From the NCBI GenBank assembly GCA_002709155.1, contig PAQA01000025.1, positions 11,953 to 44,095 of the forward strand: 32,143 nucleotides of DNA. Direction: 5' to 3'. This DNA comes from Rhodospirillaceae bacterium. GTDB lineage: Bacteria > Pseudomonadota > Alphaproteobacteria > Thalassobaculales > Thalassobaculaceae. Under the pieces are notes generated by a model. That model saw only the letters and a program-made list of their open reading frames with translations, made no database searches and was not told the origin of the DNA. Each line of letters starts with the position of its first letter. Position 1 is the stretch's first letter. Positions 16,753 through 26,434 of the stretch are shown here, one piece after another. Both the position numbers and the translations under genes were made by a program.

Positions 16753-17241
16753 GTGACTTCGATTACTAGTAGGAGCACATTCTCTGGACTTGCAATTACA
16801 CTATCTGTAGTCGCATTTGATCAGTTTACTAAGATGTGGGCGCTAGAAAACTTTTTCTTACCACCTCGGGTTATAGAGGTATTTCCTTGGTTTAACTTGG
16901 TCCCAGTATGGAACACGGGAATAAGTTTTGGAATGTTGGCTGACTATTCTGATTGGATGCCGGGAATAATTTCTGGTATAACTATTATTATTTCACTTGT
17001 GCTTTTGGCGTGGTTGTTTGTGGCTGCTTCGGTGTCTATTAAATTGGCCCTAAGTTTAATTCTCGGTGGAGCAGTTGGAAATATAATCGACCGGATTAGG
17101 TTTGGCGCGGTCATTGATTTTGTAGACATTCATTTTTTTGGTTTTCACTGGCCAGCATTTAATATTGCCGACTCTGCCATTACAATTGGTGTTGCACTTT
17201 TTTTACTGGATAGTTTTTTTAAAAAAAGTGCTAAAGTGTAG
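16753..17241 (+). CDS. lspA: Lipoprotein signal peptidase (signal peptidase II)
   Basis: A 162-residue inner-membrane aspartyl protease that removes signal peptides from diacylated prolipoproteins. It has four hydrophobic segments. The family motifs are VWNTGISFGML (about 55-65), LGGAVGNIIDRIRFGAVIDFVDIHFF (split here as GGAVGNIIDRI and GAVIDFVDIHF), and FNIADSAITIG, the two catalytic aspartates being in IDFVD/NIAD. The start is a GTG 5 bp after the ileS stop. An A/T-only inverted repeat (CACTTTTTTT at 17195-17204 against AAAAAAAGTG at 17221-17230) overlaps the gene end. The next gene encodes a lipoprotein that could be its substrate. Confidence 0.96.
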   Translation: MTSITSRSTFSGLAITLSVVAFDQFTKMWALENFFLPPRVIEVFPWFNLVPVWNTGISFGMLADYSDWMPGIISGITIIISLVLLAWLFVAASVSIKLALSLILGGAVGNIIDRIRFGAVIDFVDIHFFGFHWPAFNIADSAITIGVALFLLDSFFKKSAKV

Positions 17242-17268
17242 AAAAGTTTGAATAGTTGGAGAAATAAA

Positions 17269-17841
17269 GTGGCTCATCACTTATTATTTAATGCAAGAAT
17301 GGCCATCGGTATTTTGGTTGTGCTCGTGACGGGGTCGCTCCTCAGCGGATGCAGTAACGTTCGCGACGCTCTTGGTCAGAATAAAAAATCGCCAGATGAA
17401 TTTGCGATTCTTGCGAGAGCGCCTCTAAGTGTGCCGCCTAATTTCAGTTTGCGTGTCCCCAATAAAGGAATGGAGAGACCTCAAGAGCCATCCTCTAGGA
17501 ATATGGGGAGGGACCTAATCTTTAAGAAGAGCAATTCGGATCGAGAAAACGATAGCAAATCTAACTCATCGAGCATCGGAGTTTTGCTTGGGGCCAATAA
17601 AGCAAATCCTAAAATAAGAGAAATTATCAATGCTGAAACGAAAAATATGGTTTTTGAAGATAAGTCGTTTTTGGATAAACTTTTGTCGTGGAAAAAAACG
17701 TCAGAAGATGGTGTTGTAGTAGATGCTGCTGCAGAAGCTAGGCGACTCAAAAATAATGTTGAACAGGGGAAACCTGTTACTGAGGGTAAAACCCCAATTA
17801 TAAATAGAAAAAAAAGTGGGCTACTAAATAAACTTTTTTAA
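17269..17841 (+). CDS. DUF3035-type lipoprotein
   Basis: A 190-residue predicted lipoprotein: a basic N-terminus, a hydrophobic segment (AIGILVVLVTGSLL), then the lipobox LSGC about residue 29 from this start. After it comes SPDEFAILARAPLSVPPNF, the conserved core of the DUF3035 family found behind lspA in alphaproteobacteria. The rest is polar and low in structure, with an R-rich/N-rich middle and a basic C-terminus. I chose the GTG at 17269 because GGAG lies 7 bp upstream; a TTG at 17248 is the longer alternative. Function is unknown; lipid anchoring at the envelope is inferred. Confidence 0.85.
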   Translation: MAHHLLFNARMAIGILVVLVTGSLLSGCSNVRDALGQNKKSPDEFAILARAPLSVPPNFSLRVPNKGMERPQEPSSRNMGRDLIFKKSNSDRENDSKSNSSSIGVLLGANKANPKIREIINAETKNMVFEDKSFLDKLLSWKKTSEDGVVVDAAAEARRLKNNVEQGKPVTEGKTPIINRKKSGLLNKLF

Positions 17842-17910
17842 AAATAACAAACCGGGGATTGCCATAGACCATTTTAACTCCCATCTGATAGGTCGTAGAT
17901 TGGGGGTATT

Positions 17911-19284
17911 TTGTCTCATTTAAAGAAAAACACGACGCTTGTAAAAGGGCTGATTCTGCTTACTGGGCTCCTTCTGCCGATCTGTATAAAATCTGCAATG
18001 GGAGAGGTTTTTTCTCCTCAATCGTTTGATTTAAAAAATGGTTTGAAAGTGGTGGTGGTGGAGGACCACCGCGCCCCAGTTGTGACACACATGGTATGGT
18101 ATAAGGTTGGGTCTGCAGATGAGCCAGTCGGCCAGTCTGGGATAGCACACTTTTTAGAACATCTTATGTTCAAGGGAACAAAACGGTTCAAGCCGGGCGA
18201 AGCATCGAAAATTATTTCAAAAAATGGTGGAATTGAGAATGCTTTCACCAGCTTTGATTATACTGCTTTTTATCAGACGGTCGCGCCAGATAAACTTGAG
18301 CTGGTCATGGATATTGAAGCTGACAGAATGCAGAACTTGCAGTTGGAAGATAAAGACGTAATAGCCGAGCGTGATGTTGTATTAGAGGAGCGAAGAACAC
18401 GAACAGATAATAGCGATGCAGCATTGTTTCGAGAACAGATAGCCGCGGCTATGTATTTAAATTACCCTTACAGGATTCCGATTATAGGGTGGGCTGGTGA
18501 GATACGCGCTCTAACCAAAGAAATGGCGCTGAAGTTTTACGAGCGATGGTATTCTCCCAATAATGCAATTTTAGTAGTAGCAGGAGCTATCGACCCCGGC
18601 GAAGTGAAGCGATTGGCCGTCAAATATTATGGTACCATCCCAGCAAAAGATTTAAATTTGCCTAATAGAGTTGAAGAGCCGCCTCAACTTGCAGCCCGAC
18701 GTTTGACGATGGAAAGCAAACAGGTTGGTCAAGCTAGTTGGAGCCGTAGGTACAGTGCGCCAAGTTACCGATATGGTGAGACTAAACATGCCTTCGCTTT
18801 GCAAGTCTTAAACGAGATTATCGGAGGAGGAACCACCTCGCGTCTTTATCAATCTTTGGTTGTTGATCAATCACTAGCAGTTGCCGCTGGATCCTGGTAT
18901 CGGGCTGAAAGTATTGGGCCATCAGTTTTTGGTTTTTACGCAAGTCCCCAAGAAGGCGTGAGTATGGAACGTCTAGAGAGAGGCATAGACCGCGAAATAC
19001 GCCTGGTTTTGAGAGATGGTGTTACTAAAGATGAAGTTCGTGCTGCTATAATTAGGCTACAGCGCACAGCCATATTCGCTAAAGACAGTGTAACAGCTCC
19101 CGCACGGATAATAGGTAGCGCTTTAGCTTCTGGTCGGAGCGTTCATGATATAGAGAATTGGCCCGATAAGATTTCAAAGGTGAGCAAAGATGACGTTGTT
19201 GTCGCTGCAGAGTGGGTTTTCAGAATAACTCGCTCTTTAACGGCCACCTTGCTTCCGACCAGTGTTACTCAAAGGAAACCTTAA
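17911..19284 (+). CDS. M16 family zinc metallopeptidase (catalytic subunit)
   Basis: A 457-residue insulinase/pitrilysin-like peptidase of the short M16B type. A signal peptide or membrane anchor covers about residues 10-32. The inverted zinc motif HxxEH is intact in GIAHFLEHLMFKGTKRF (about residues 76-92), and the third ligand is the glutamate in DIEADRMQNL. The start codon is a TTG with GGGGG about 5 bp upstream; no ATG lies before the signal peptide. It is followed after 5 bp by a second M16 gene without the zinc motif, and bacterial M16B proteins are known to work as such active/inactive heterodimers, here probably in the periplasm. Confidence 0.93.
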   Translation: MSHLKKNTTLVKGLILLTGLLLPICIKSAMGEVFSPQSFDLKNGLKVVVVEDHRAPVVTHMVWYKVGSADEPVGQSGIAHFLEHLMFKGTKRFKPGEASKIISKNGGIENAFTSFDYTAFYQTVAPDKLELVMDIEADRMQNLQLEDKDVIAERDVVLEERRTRTDNSDAALFREQIAAAMYLNYPYRIPIIGWAGEIRALTKEMALKFYERWYSPNNAILVVAGAIDPGEVKRLAVKYYGTIPAKDLNLPNRVEEPPQLAARRLTMESKQVGQASWSRRYSAPSYRYGETKHAFALQVLNEIIGGGTTSRLYQSLVVDQSLAVAAGSWYRAESIGPSVFGFYASPQEGVSMERLERGIDREIRLVLRDGVTKDEVRAAIIRLQRTAIFAKDSVTAPARIIGSALASGRSVHDIENWPDKISKVSKDDVVVAAEWVFRITRSLTATLLPTSVTQRKP

Positions 19285-19289
19285 AACTG

Positions 19290-20639
19290 ATGATGCTAAA
19301 ATCAAAAGCGATAGTGGCCTTAAATATTGCAATTTGTTTGTGTTTTATATTTGTCCCTCAGACAAGTGCCTTTGAGATAAAGAAGGTGACAAGCACTAAC
19401 GGTATTAATGCGTGGTTAGTCGAGGATCATAAAAATCCCCTCATTACGATGCAATTCGTAATGAGGGGTGGATCAAGTTTCGATCCCAAAAATAAAAGTG
19501 GCCTTGCATATTTGGTGTCGGGTCTACTTGATGAAGGTGCTGGGGATATGGACTCAAAGTCCTTTCAGACTTTTTTGGAAAGAAACTCAATTTCGCTATC
19601 TTTTAGTGCCCGAATGGATACGTTTTCGGGAACCGTCACAACTCTGACAGAAACAAAAGAGGAAGCCTTTAAGTCATTGAGGTTAGCCCTGACTGTTCCG
19701 CGCTTCGATGAGGGCCCCATATCTCGCGTAAAAAGCCAAATTTTGGCGAGCTTGCGAGCTAGTGAAGAAAATCCAAATAAAATAGCTGGAAGATTATGGT
19801 GGCAACTCGCTTTTCCAAACCACGCATATGGGCGATCTAAAAAGGGGTCTGCCACCTCAATTGAAAATATTACTCAAGAGGATATGAGGCAGTTTGTACA
19901 GCGTACTTTCACGAAAGATAATATAACTATCAGCGTTGTTGGTGACATAACCCCCGAAGAACTAAGTAATGTCCTGGACGATGTTTTTTCTGATCTCCCA
20001 GGATCCTTTTTGGGCGACGGGGTTGGGGAAGGTGTTATTGAAAATCAAGGCGAAACTGTAATTATTAATAAAGAAATTCCCCAATCAGTGGTGATTTTCG
20101 GAAGTAATGGGATAAAACGTGGGGATCCTGACTGGTACGCAACCATTATTCTATTTGAGATTCTTTCTGGTGGGTTTGGTTCACGATTAACAGAAGAAAT
20201 TCGCGAGAAACGTGGGCTTACTTATGGAGTCTCGGCTTATCCTCTCCCTCTGGAAAAGGCTGGAATTATTGTGGGTAGTGTTTCGACGGTTAACAACCGA
20301 GTGGCGGAGTCAATAAGATTAATTAAAGATATATGGCAGAAATTTGGTGAAGATGGGCCCACATCGGAAGAAATGCAAAATGCGAAAGACTATATCAATG
20401 GCTCTTTTGCATTACGTTTTACTAATTCAAAATCGATTGCCGGGGTATTAAATGCAGTGCAACGTTTCGATCTGGGCGTTGACTATCTTAAGAACAGATC
20501 AGAACTGATTAATAGTGTCACGTTAAGGGAATTAAAACGCGTAGCCAACCGACTTTTTAAATCTAATGCGTTGACCTTTGCGATAGTTGGGCAACCAAAA
20601 AATGTGATTTCATCGATGCCTGCCCCTGTAATTGAGTAG
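19290..20639 (+). CDS. M16 family protein lacking the zinc motif (non-catalytic partner)
   Basis: A 449-residue M16-fold protein with its own signal peptide (MMLKSKAIVALNIAICLCF onward, ending about SAFEIKK). Where the active partner has HFLEH, this one reads SGLAYLVSGLLDEGAGD, so it cannot bind zinc by the usual motif. It keeps GGFGSRLTEEIREKRGLTYG, the arginine/tyrosine segment found in the inactive subunit of M16B heterodimers. The longer reading frame from 19212 is rejected because it runs inside the preceding gene and puts 26 polar residues before the signal peptide; the ATG at 19293 is also possible. The gene contains a perfect 13-bp inverted repeat at 19437-19468. Confidence 0.92.
   Translation: MMLKSKAIVALNIAICLCFIFVPQTSAFEIKKVTSTNGINAWLVEDHKNPLITMQFVMRGGSSFDPKNKSGLAYLVSGLLDEGAGDMDSKSFQTFLERNSISLSFSARMDTFSGTVTTLTETKEEAFKSLRLALTVPRFDEGPISRVKSQILASLRASEENPNKIAGRLWWQLAFPNHAYGRSKKGSATSIENITQEDMRQFVQRTFTKDNITISVVGDITPEELSNVLDDVFSDLPGSFLGDGVGEGVIENQGETVIINKEIPQSVVIFGSNGIKRGDPDWYATIILFEILSGGFGSRLTEEIREKRGLTYGVSAYPLPLEKAGIIVGSVSTVNNRVAESIRLIKDIWQKFGEDGPTSEEMQNAKDYINGSFALRFTNSKSIAGVLNAVQRFDLGVDYLKNRSELINSVTLRELKRVANRLFKSNALTFAIVGQPKNVISSMPAPVIE
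19437..19468. repeat. Perfect 13-bp inverted repeat inside the M16 partner gene
   Basis: CCCCTCATTACGA (19437-19449) and its exact reverse complement TCGTAATGAGGGG (19456-19468) flank a six-base loop TGCAAT. It lies about 50 codons into the gene and encodes part of the conserved NPLITMQFVMRGG strand. It is not followed by a T-run, so it is not a typical terminator. It could form an mRNA hairpin, or as DNA be a protein site; the function is unknown. Confidence 0.85.
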
Positions 20640-20743
20640 TGTTATATTAACCCTGAAACCCGGGCCTAGCGCTTCCGAATTGGATGAGATATTTTGGAGC
20701 TTGGGTTGTTTTGTATTCATCATACCTTAAAACTGTTGTTTAA

Positions 20744-21988
20744 GTGCTTAATGCGCTAGCCTCGACCATCACTAGAGAAAACTTTTCTCAATTAGATGGA
20801 GATGTTGTCGTGCCTTCTTCTAGATTTTTATTTCTGAACCTTGGCCACAGTATAGATCATTTGTTTATGTTAATGTTTCCGGCGGTTGCAGCTCTGGCAG
20901 CAACAGACCTTTCCGCCAGCTATGGCGAAGTTTTGAGTTTGGCGACGGGTAGTTTCATAGCATTTGGAGTTTTTTCTCTGCCAATGGGATGGTTAGCGGA
21001 TCGTCTTAGTCGGGAATTCATGATGACTGTTTTCTTCTTAGGTATTGGCGTCGCTATGATCTTTACCAGTTTTGCTACTGAAACATGGCAAATCTTCGGG
21101 TCTTTGATATTAGTTGGGATGTTTGCTGCTATCTACCACCCGGTGGGCTTAGCGATGGTTAGCCAGGGTGGAGGTGATATTGGCAGGAGATTAGGTGTCA
21201 ATGGTGTATGGGGAAATATGGGTGTAGCCGCGTCAGCTCTTTTGGTTGGTGTTTTTGCTGACTTCGCAGGCTGGAGGGAAGCATTTCTGCTAGCTGGTGT
21301 GTCATCTATTCTAGTTGGCTGTGGGTGGATACAAAATATTCGTAAGATGGTGGCCAATACGAACGCCAATAAAAAGAGATCAAATGTACCAGCTTTGAAT
21401 TGGCAGCGCGTACTGCTTGTTGTTGCGATTACTACAACGATTGGAGGATTTATTTTCAATTCAATGACTGTCTCTTTACCTAAGGTTTTAGACGATCGTC
21501 TTGCTGTTTTCGTGATGAGTGCTACTGAAGTTGGGGCTATTGCATCCATTGTTTATGTGTCTGCCGCTTTTACTCAGGTGCTCGTTGGACGTGCGATTGA
21601 TAAGTATAGTATCAAGCCCATTTTTTTGTCCCTTGTCGCAGGTCAAGCGATAACTCTTTATCTTGCAGTAATGGCAGATGGCTGGTTGATGGTGGCAATA
21701 GCGGTCTTAGTGATGGTGATGGTCTTTGGACAAATACCTATCAATGATACATTGATAGCTCGTTACACGCCTGATGCATGGCGAGGGCGTGTTTACTCCA
21801 TAAAATATGTTTTGTCGTTTACGGTTTCGGCGGCAGCTGTACCCTCAATAGCCTGGTTATATGAGGGCGCTGGCGGCTTTTCTACAATGTTTACTCTTGC
21901 AGCTATAGCGGCGTTTGTTATTACGGTGACAGTTGCATTCATGCCCGGTGGAAAGCCATCGTCAGACAGCTTGGAACCTGCGGAATAA
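20744..21988 (+). CDS. MFS transporter (fosmidomycin-resistance-like branch)
   Basis: A 414-residue major facilitator protein with about twelve membrane segments and the usual loop motif GWLADRLSRE between segments 2 and 3. NLGHSIDHLFMLMFPAV in the first segment and AAIYHPVGLAMVSQGG near the fourth resemble the Fsr-like exporters. Substrate is unknown. The annotated start is a GTG with no clear ribosome site, and the first 30 residues before the first membrane segment are polar, so the start is uncertain. It stands 104 bp after the M16 pair and 186 bp before the mutase genes, so it is probably its own unit. Confidence 0.85.
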   Translation: MLNALASTITRENFSQLDGDVVVPSSRFLFLNLGHSIDHLFMLMFPAVAALAATDLSASYGEVLSLATGSFIAFGVFSLPMGWLADRLSREFMMTVFFLGIGVAMIFTSFATETWQIFGSLILVGMFAAIYHPVGLAMVSQGGGDIGRRLGVNGVWGNMGVAASALLVGVFADFAGWREAFLLAGVSSILVGCGWIQNIRKMVANTNANKKRSNVPALNWQRVLLVVAITTTIGGFIFNSMTVSLPKVLDDRLAVFVMSATEVGAIASIVYVSAAFTQVLVGRAIDKYSIKPIFLSLVAGQAITLYLAVMADGWLMVAIAVLVMVMVFGQIPINDTLIARYTPDAWRGRVYSIKYVLSFTVSAAAVPSIAWLYEGAGGFSTMFTLAAIAAFVITVTVAFMPGGKPSSDSLEPAE

Positions 21989-22041
21989 CGTTTGCGTAAA
22001 GCACAGGATGTTGTCTGCTTTCTGAAGTGACTAAGGAGTAG

Positions 22042-22073
22042 AATTATTTTAGCATGTTAAGTATAAAATAATT
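22042..22073. repeat. 10-bp A/T inverted repeat upstream of the mutase operon
   Basis: AATTATTTTA (22042-22051) and TAAAATAATT (22064-22073) are perfect reverse complements separated by 12 bases. A short T-rich run follows. It sits between the MFS gene end and the mutA start. It could be part of a terminator or an operator, but the pure A/T composition makes chance likely. Confidence 0.35.
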
Positions 22074-22174
22074 TTATTGTTTCGAATTGATTCTATTTTC
22101 ATGAGAGATGGTTTAACGTCCTACCAGGACCCCATTTTTGTGTTGTCTTAATTGCCGCTGGAATATAAATCGTA

Positions 22175-24214
22175 ATGAGCGAATCTACTGAAAAAACCAC
22201 CTTATCACTGGCTGAGGGTTTCGACACCGTTACAAAAAGTGAATGGATTGAGATGGTCGAGAAGGGCCTCAAGGAAGGCACCATTGAGGATATCTACAGC
22301 ACGTTAACATATGAGGGTTTTCCGTTAAATCCTATCTATTCTAGAGGAGATATAGAAGAATTCGGGGGATATGATAGCTACAAAAATGTTATGTCGAAGG
22401 TTCGTAATGAACTAAACAAAAATCCAAAAAATAATGGATGGGAAGTGCGGCAAACCTATTTTCATTCGGACCCCAGTGCAGTTAATGAAGATATCAAAAC
22501 TGATATCGCGGGCGGAGTGAATTCTCTTTTGCTGAGGGTAACCCATGACACAAATAGTTCAGACAATTCTGCTGCAATTATTAGCTCCATAGCTGACCTT
22601 GAAAAATTACTTGATGGGATTGATTGTGAAACCAATAAGGTAACGTTTGTTCCATATATGTCTGCCATTGTTGTAGCCAGTATGTTTGCTGCATTAATGC
22701 AAAAACGAGAAATAGATTTAAACAAAGTTTCGGGTAGCTTCGGTGGAGATCCAATTGGGATGCTAGCCAGTTTAGGTTTTTTAAAAGGTAATGTAGACGA
22801 GCACTTAAAAAAAATATCAGAATTGGCGGCGTGGAATATCCAAAATATGCCAGGGATAAGTGCTTTTAATGTTGATACAACAGCATATCATGGAGCAGGG
22901 GTAACTGAGACAGAAGACTTAGCTATTGCGATGTCGACAGCTGTTAATTATTTGCGTGTGATGGTATCCAATGGCTTGAGTGTCAATGAAGCTTTTAAGC
23001 AAATTAGCTTTACAATTTCCGTTGGAATGGATGTGTTCCAGGGTATCGCAAAATTGCGAGCCGCACGGTTTTTATGGTCAAGAATTTCAGAGGCTTGTGG
23101 TGTCAAAGAAAATATAGGACCGATGATCCTAAATGCGATGACAGCGTCTCGCACTTTGAGCAAGCGAGATGTAGCGGTAAATATGCTGCGTTCGACGAGT
23201 GCATGTTTTGCAGCGGGTCTTGGTGGAGCAAATAGTGTAACACTTTTCCCTCATACGAACTTGTTAGGCGTCGAGAGTGAAACAGCAAGACGGATTACCC
23301 GCAATACTCAAAATATTTTAATCAACGAGTCCTCTCTGGGTCGAGTGGTTGATCCAGGTGGAGGGTCGCATTATGTGGAGTACTTAACGAAAGAGCTCGC
23401 TGAGAGAAGTTGGCAGACTTTCCAGGGATTGGAGGCTAAGGGGGGGATATTGCAAGAATTGTTATCTGGACGAATTCAGGAGATGGCAGAGAAATCTTGG
23501 AAGAGTCGCAAGATAAATTTAGATAATAGAAATGAACCTCTGACTGGTGTATCTAGTTTTCCGAATTTAGATGAAGTCGTGGATGCACCAAGCAATACGG
23601 AAAAGCCAAAAATTGAGTGTAAATTGAATCCAGTTGTTGCAAACGACGTCAGTCTGGTAGGGCATGATTTCGTGTCTTTAATTAAAGCTGCGAGTGAAGG
23701 CGGCAGCCCGCAAAAATTGTCTGAGGTCTTTAGCAAGACAAAGACTGTATGCGACCCTCTCAAGAAACATAGATTGGGAGAAGCATATGAAAGGCTTAGA
23801 GATCAAAGTGATAGATGGCTTGAATTAAAAGGGTCTCGACCATTGGCGTTGATAATTTGTTTGGGGACGCAATCAGACTACACACCGCGTGTTAACTTTT
23901 CGAAGAACTACCTTGCTGCAGGGGGGATTGAGAGTTTTGAGCTAAACCCTGACCCTTTAAAATTAAAGGAATCTATTGACGAGTCGAACGGTGATTTAAC
24001 CGTGATCTGCTCCTCTGATAAAGTGTATTCAGAAGCTTTAGAGACTACGGTTAAAGTTTTGAAGTCTTGCGGAGCGGGAATGATCGTTTTGGCGAGTAAC
24101 CCAGGCGCAAAAGAAAAAATTTTAAGAGATCTAGGTGTGGATCTGTTTATTCACGCTAAAGATAATATGCTGGAAACATTATCAAAAATTGCTCAAAGAA
24201 TAGGGATGGGCTGA
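22175..24214 (+). CDS. mutA: Methylmalonyl-CoA mutase small subunit
   Basis: A 679-residue protein of the methylmalonyl-CoA mutase family, shorter than the large subunit. It shows LTYEGFPLNPIYSRGD near residues 46-61, and PHTNLLGVESETARRITRNTQN and VDPGGGSHYVEYLT (each below the large-subunit equivalents) in the barrel. At the C-terminus the cobalamin-domain region lacks the DxHxxG motif (SDKVYSEALETTVKVL and VLASNPGAKEKIL are seen instead), as expected for the non-catalytic subunit. It is followed by the large subunit after 3 bp. Together they interconvert (R)-methylmalonyl-CoA and succinyl-CoA. Confidence 0.95.
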   Translation: MSESTEKTTLSLAEGFDTVTKSEWIEMVEKGLKEGTIEDIYSTLTYEGFPLNPIYSRGDIEEFGGYDSYKNVMSKVRNELNKNPKNNGWEVRQTYFHSDPSAVNEDIKTDIAGGVNSLLLRVTHDTNSSDNSAAIISSIADLEKLLDGIDCETNKVTFVPYMSAIVVASMFAALMQKREIDLNKVSGSFGGDPIGMLASLGFLKGNVDEHLKKISELAAWNIQNMPGISAFNVDTTAYHGAGVTETEDLAIAMSTAVNYLRVMVSNGLSVNEAFKQISFTISVGMDVFQGIAKLRAARFLWSRISEACGVKENIGPMILNAMTASRTLSKRDVAVNMLRSTSACFAAGLGGANSVTLFPHTNLLGVESETARRITRNTQNILINESSLGRVVDPGGGSHYVEYLTKELAERSWQTFQGLEAKGGILQELLSGRIQEMAEKSWKSRKINLDNRNEPLTGVSSFPNLDEVVDAPSNTEKPKIECKLNPVVANDVSLVGHDFVSLIKAASEGGSPQKLSEVFSKTKTVCDPLKKHRLGEAYERLRDQSDRWLELKGSRPLALIICLGTQSDYTPRVNFSKNYLAAGGIESFELNPDPLKLKESIDESNGDLTVICSSDKVYSEALETTVKVLKSCGAGMIVLASNPGAKEKILRDLGVDLFIHAKDNMLETLSKIAQRIGMG

Positions 24215-24217
24215 GAA

Positions 24218-26386
24218 ATGAGTAAGATACCCGATTTTACAGCAATAGGTTTTACCGAAACCAACACTGACGTCGAAATGTTCAAAGAGGTAGATAGTTT
24301 CTTCAAAGATTGGCGAACACCTGAGGGTATAGACGTCAAACGCCTGTACTCGGAGGATGATACAGAGGAATTAGACTTTCTAGAGAGTTGGCCCGGATTC
24401 GCGCCTTTTACCCGTGGGCCGTACCCGTCCATGTATGTAACAAAACCTTGGACTATCAGGCAATATGCAGGATTTTCAACGGCTGAGGAATCAAATGCTT
24501 TCTATAGACGCAACCTTGCTGCGGGACAGAAGGGATTGTCTGTCGCTTTTGATTTAGCAACGCATCGTGGCTACGATTCTGATCACGCAAGAGTGAGTGG
24601 TGACGTGGGGATGGCTGGCGTTGCTATAGACTCAATACTCGATATGCGACAATTATTTGATGGTATACCCTTAGATCAGATGAGTGTTTCTATGACAATG
24701 AATGGAGCAGTGCTTCCAATCCTTGCTTTATTTGTAGTGGCGGCAGAAGAACAAGGAGTCAGTCAGGAAAAACTCTCAGGCACAATTCAAAATGATATTT
24801 TAAAAGAATTTATGGTGAGGAACACCTACATTTATCCCCCAAGTCCGTCGATGCGCATAATTTCAGATATATTTTCTTACACATCAAAACATATGCCTCG
24901 GTTTAATTCTATTAGTATATCAGGATATCATATGCAGGAAGCCGGTGCGACAGCAGATCTAGAACTCGCTTACACCATAGCAGATGGTATTGAGTATGTG
25001 CGAGCTGGGCTCGACTCCGGTATGCAAATTGATGATTTTGCGCCACGCCTTTCATTTTTTTGGGCGATCGGGATGAATTTCTTTATGGAAGTGGCAAAGA
25101 TGCGAGCAGCTCGCCTCCTATGGGCTAAAATGATGGCTCGTCATTCCCCAAAGGACCCGAGATCGTTATCACTGAGAACGCATTGCCAAACCAGTGGTTG
25201 GAGTCTCACTGCGCAGGATGTTTTTAACAATGTAACGCGCACCTGTGTTGAGGCTCTTGCGGCTACACATGGTCATACTCAGTCACTGCATACCAACGCC
25301 TTAGATGAGGCGTTAGCTTTGCCAACTGATTTTAGCGCACGGATAGCACGTAATACGCAGCTTTTCATTCAGCAGGAGACAGGAACATGCAACGTAATAG
25401 ATCCCTGGGGCGGCAGCTATTATGTGGAAAAACTCACGCATGATCTCGCCAAGAAAGCCTTGGAGCATATTGAGGAGATTGAGGGTCTTGGCGGTATGGC
25501 AAAAGCTATTGAAGCTGGCATCCCTAAAATGCGAATAGAAGAAGCGGCTGCCCGAACTCAGGCCCGTATAGATTCGGGTCGGCAAGTCATCGTTGGAGTA
25601 AATCGCCATAAATTAGAAGAAGAGGAGACCGTAGAGGTTTTAAAGGTTGATAATGCTGCGGTGCGCAAGCAACAGTTGGAGAAGCTCGATCGATTGCGCG
25701 CAGAACGAAACGAAAAAGAGGTGACCCAGCGACTCAACACTTTGACAAGTGCAGCCAAAACCGGGGAGGAGAATTTATTGGCACTGGCTATTGAAGCCGC
25801 TCGGGCAAAAGCAACAGTGGGAGAAATATCCTATGCGCTTGAAAAAGTATATGGCAGGCATGTGGCAGAAGTAAAAACCGTATCGGGTATTTACAGTAAC
25901 GAGGTTGGTATGGAAAATGAGACTGTTGAGGGCGTATTAAAGAGTGTGAGAGGTTTTCAAGTTTCTGAGGGGCGTAGACCAAGAATTCTTATAGCAAAAA
26001 TGGGTCAGGATGGTCACGATAGAGGGCAAAAAGTAATAGCCAGTGCTTTTGCCGATCTTGGTTTTGACGTCGATATAGGACCATTATTTCAAACTCCTGA
26101 GGAAGTGGCCAAGCAGGCAGTAGAGAACGATGTTCACATCATTGGGGCTAGTTCGTTAGCAGCTGGCCATTTAACGCTTGTTCCTGAACTGAGACAATCT
26201 CTGATGGCCCTGGGGCGTGGAGATATTATGATTGTTGTGGGAGGGGTTATTCCTGCTCAGGATTTTGAAGCCTTATACAAAGCTGGTGCAACAGCAATCT
26301 TTCCTCCTGGCACAATTATATCAGAGGCGGCTGACGATCTAATAATGAAATTGGGTATTCAATTAGGGCACTCCAATGGATCGTAA
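24218..26386 (+). CDS. mutB: Methylmalonyl-CoA mutase large (catalytic) subunit
   Basis: A 722-residue catalytic subunit, of the usual length. The substrate domain has [38 protein letters not shown] and [16 protein letters not shown], and [16 protein letters not shown] further on. The C-terminal cobalamin domain has [18 protein letters not shown], whose histidine is the lower cobalt ligand in the DxHxxG motif, and ends with [16 protein letters not shown] and IFPPGT. It needs adenosylcobalamin, made through cobO and the corrin genes at the other end of the window. Order mutA-mutB-meaB on one strand suggests an operon for propionyl-CoA use. Confidence 0.98.
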   Translation: MSKIPDFTAIGFTETNTDVEMFKEVDSFFKDWRTPEGIDVKRLYSEDDTEELDFLESWPGFAPFTRGPYPSMYVTKPWTIRQYAGFSTAEESNAFYRRNLAAGQKGLSVAFDLATHRGYDSDHARVSGDVGMAGVAIDSILDMRQLFDGIPLDQMSVSMTMNGAVLPILALFVVAAEEQGVSQEKLSGTIQNDILKEFMVRNTYIYPPSPSMRIISDIFSYTSKHMPRFNSISISGYHMQEAGATADLELAYTIADGIEYVRAGLDSGMQIDDFAPRLSFFWAIGMNFFMEVAKMRAARLLWAKMMARHSPKDPRSLSLRTHCQTSGWSLTAQDVFNNVTRTCVEALAATHGHTQSLHTNALDEALALPTDFSARIARNTQLFIQQETGTCNVIDPWGGSYYVEKLTHDLAKKALEHIEEIEGLGGMAKAIEAGIPKMRIEEAAARTQARIDSGRQVIVGVNRHKLEEEETVEVLKVDNAAVRKQQLEKLDRLRAERNEKEVTQRLNTLTSAAKTGEENLLALAIEAARAKATVGEISYALEKVYGRHVAEVKTVSGIYSNEVGMENETVEGVLKSVRGFQVSEGRRPRILIAKMGQDGHDRGQKVIASAFADLGFDVDIGPLFQTPEEVAKQAVENDVHIIGASSLAAGHLTLVPELRQSLMALGRGDIMIVVGGVIPAQDFEALYKAGATAIFPPGTIISEAADDLIMKLGIQLGHSNGS

Positions 26387-26434
26387 TAGTTCTCTTCAGA
26401 TGGATAATCGAAGAGTTAAGGATTAGTCTAAATA

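Noticed and set aside
17195-17230. A/T inverted repeat at the end of lspA as a terminator
   Set aside because: The stem is almost only A-T pairs, lies mostly inside the coding region, and the following lipoprotein gene is probably co-transcribed.
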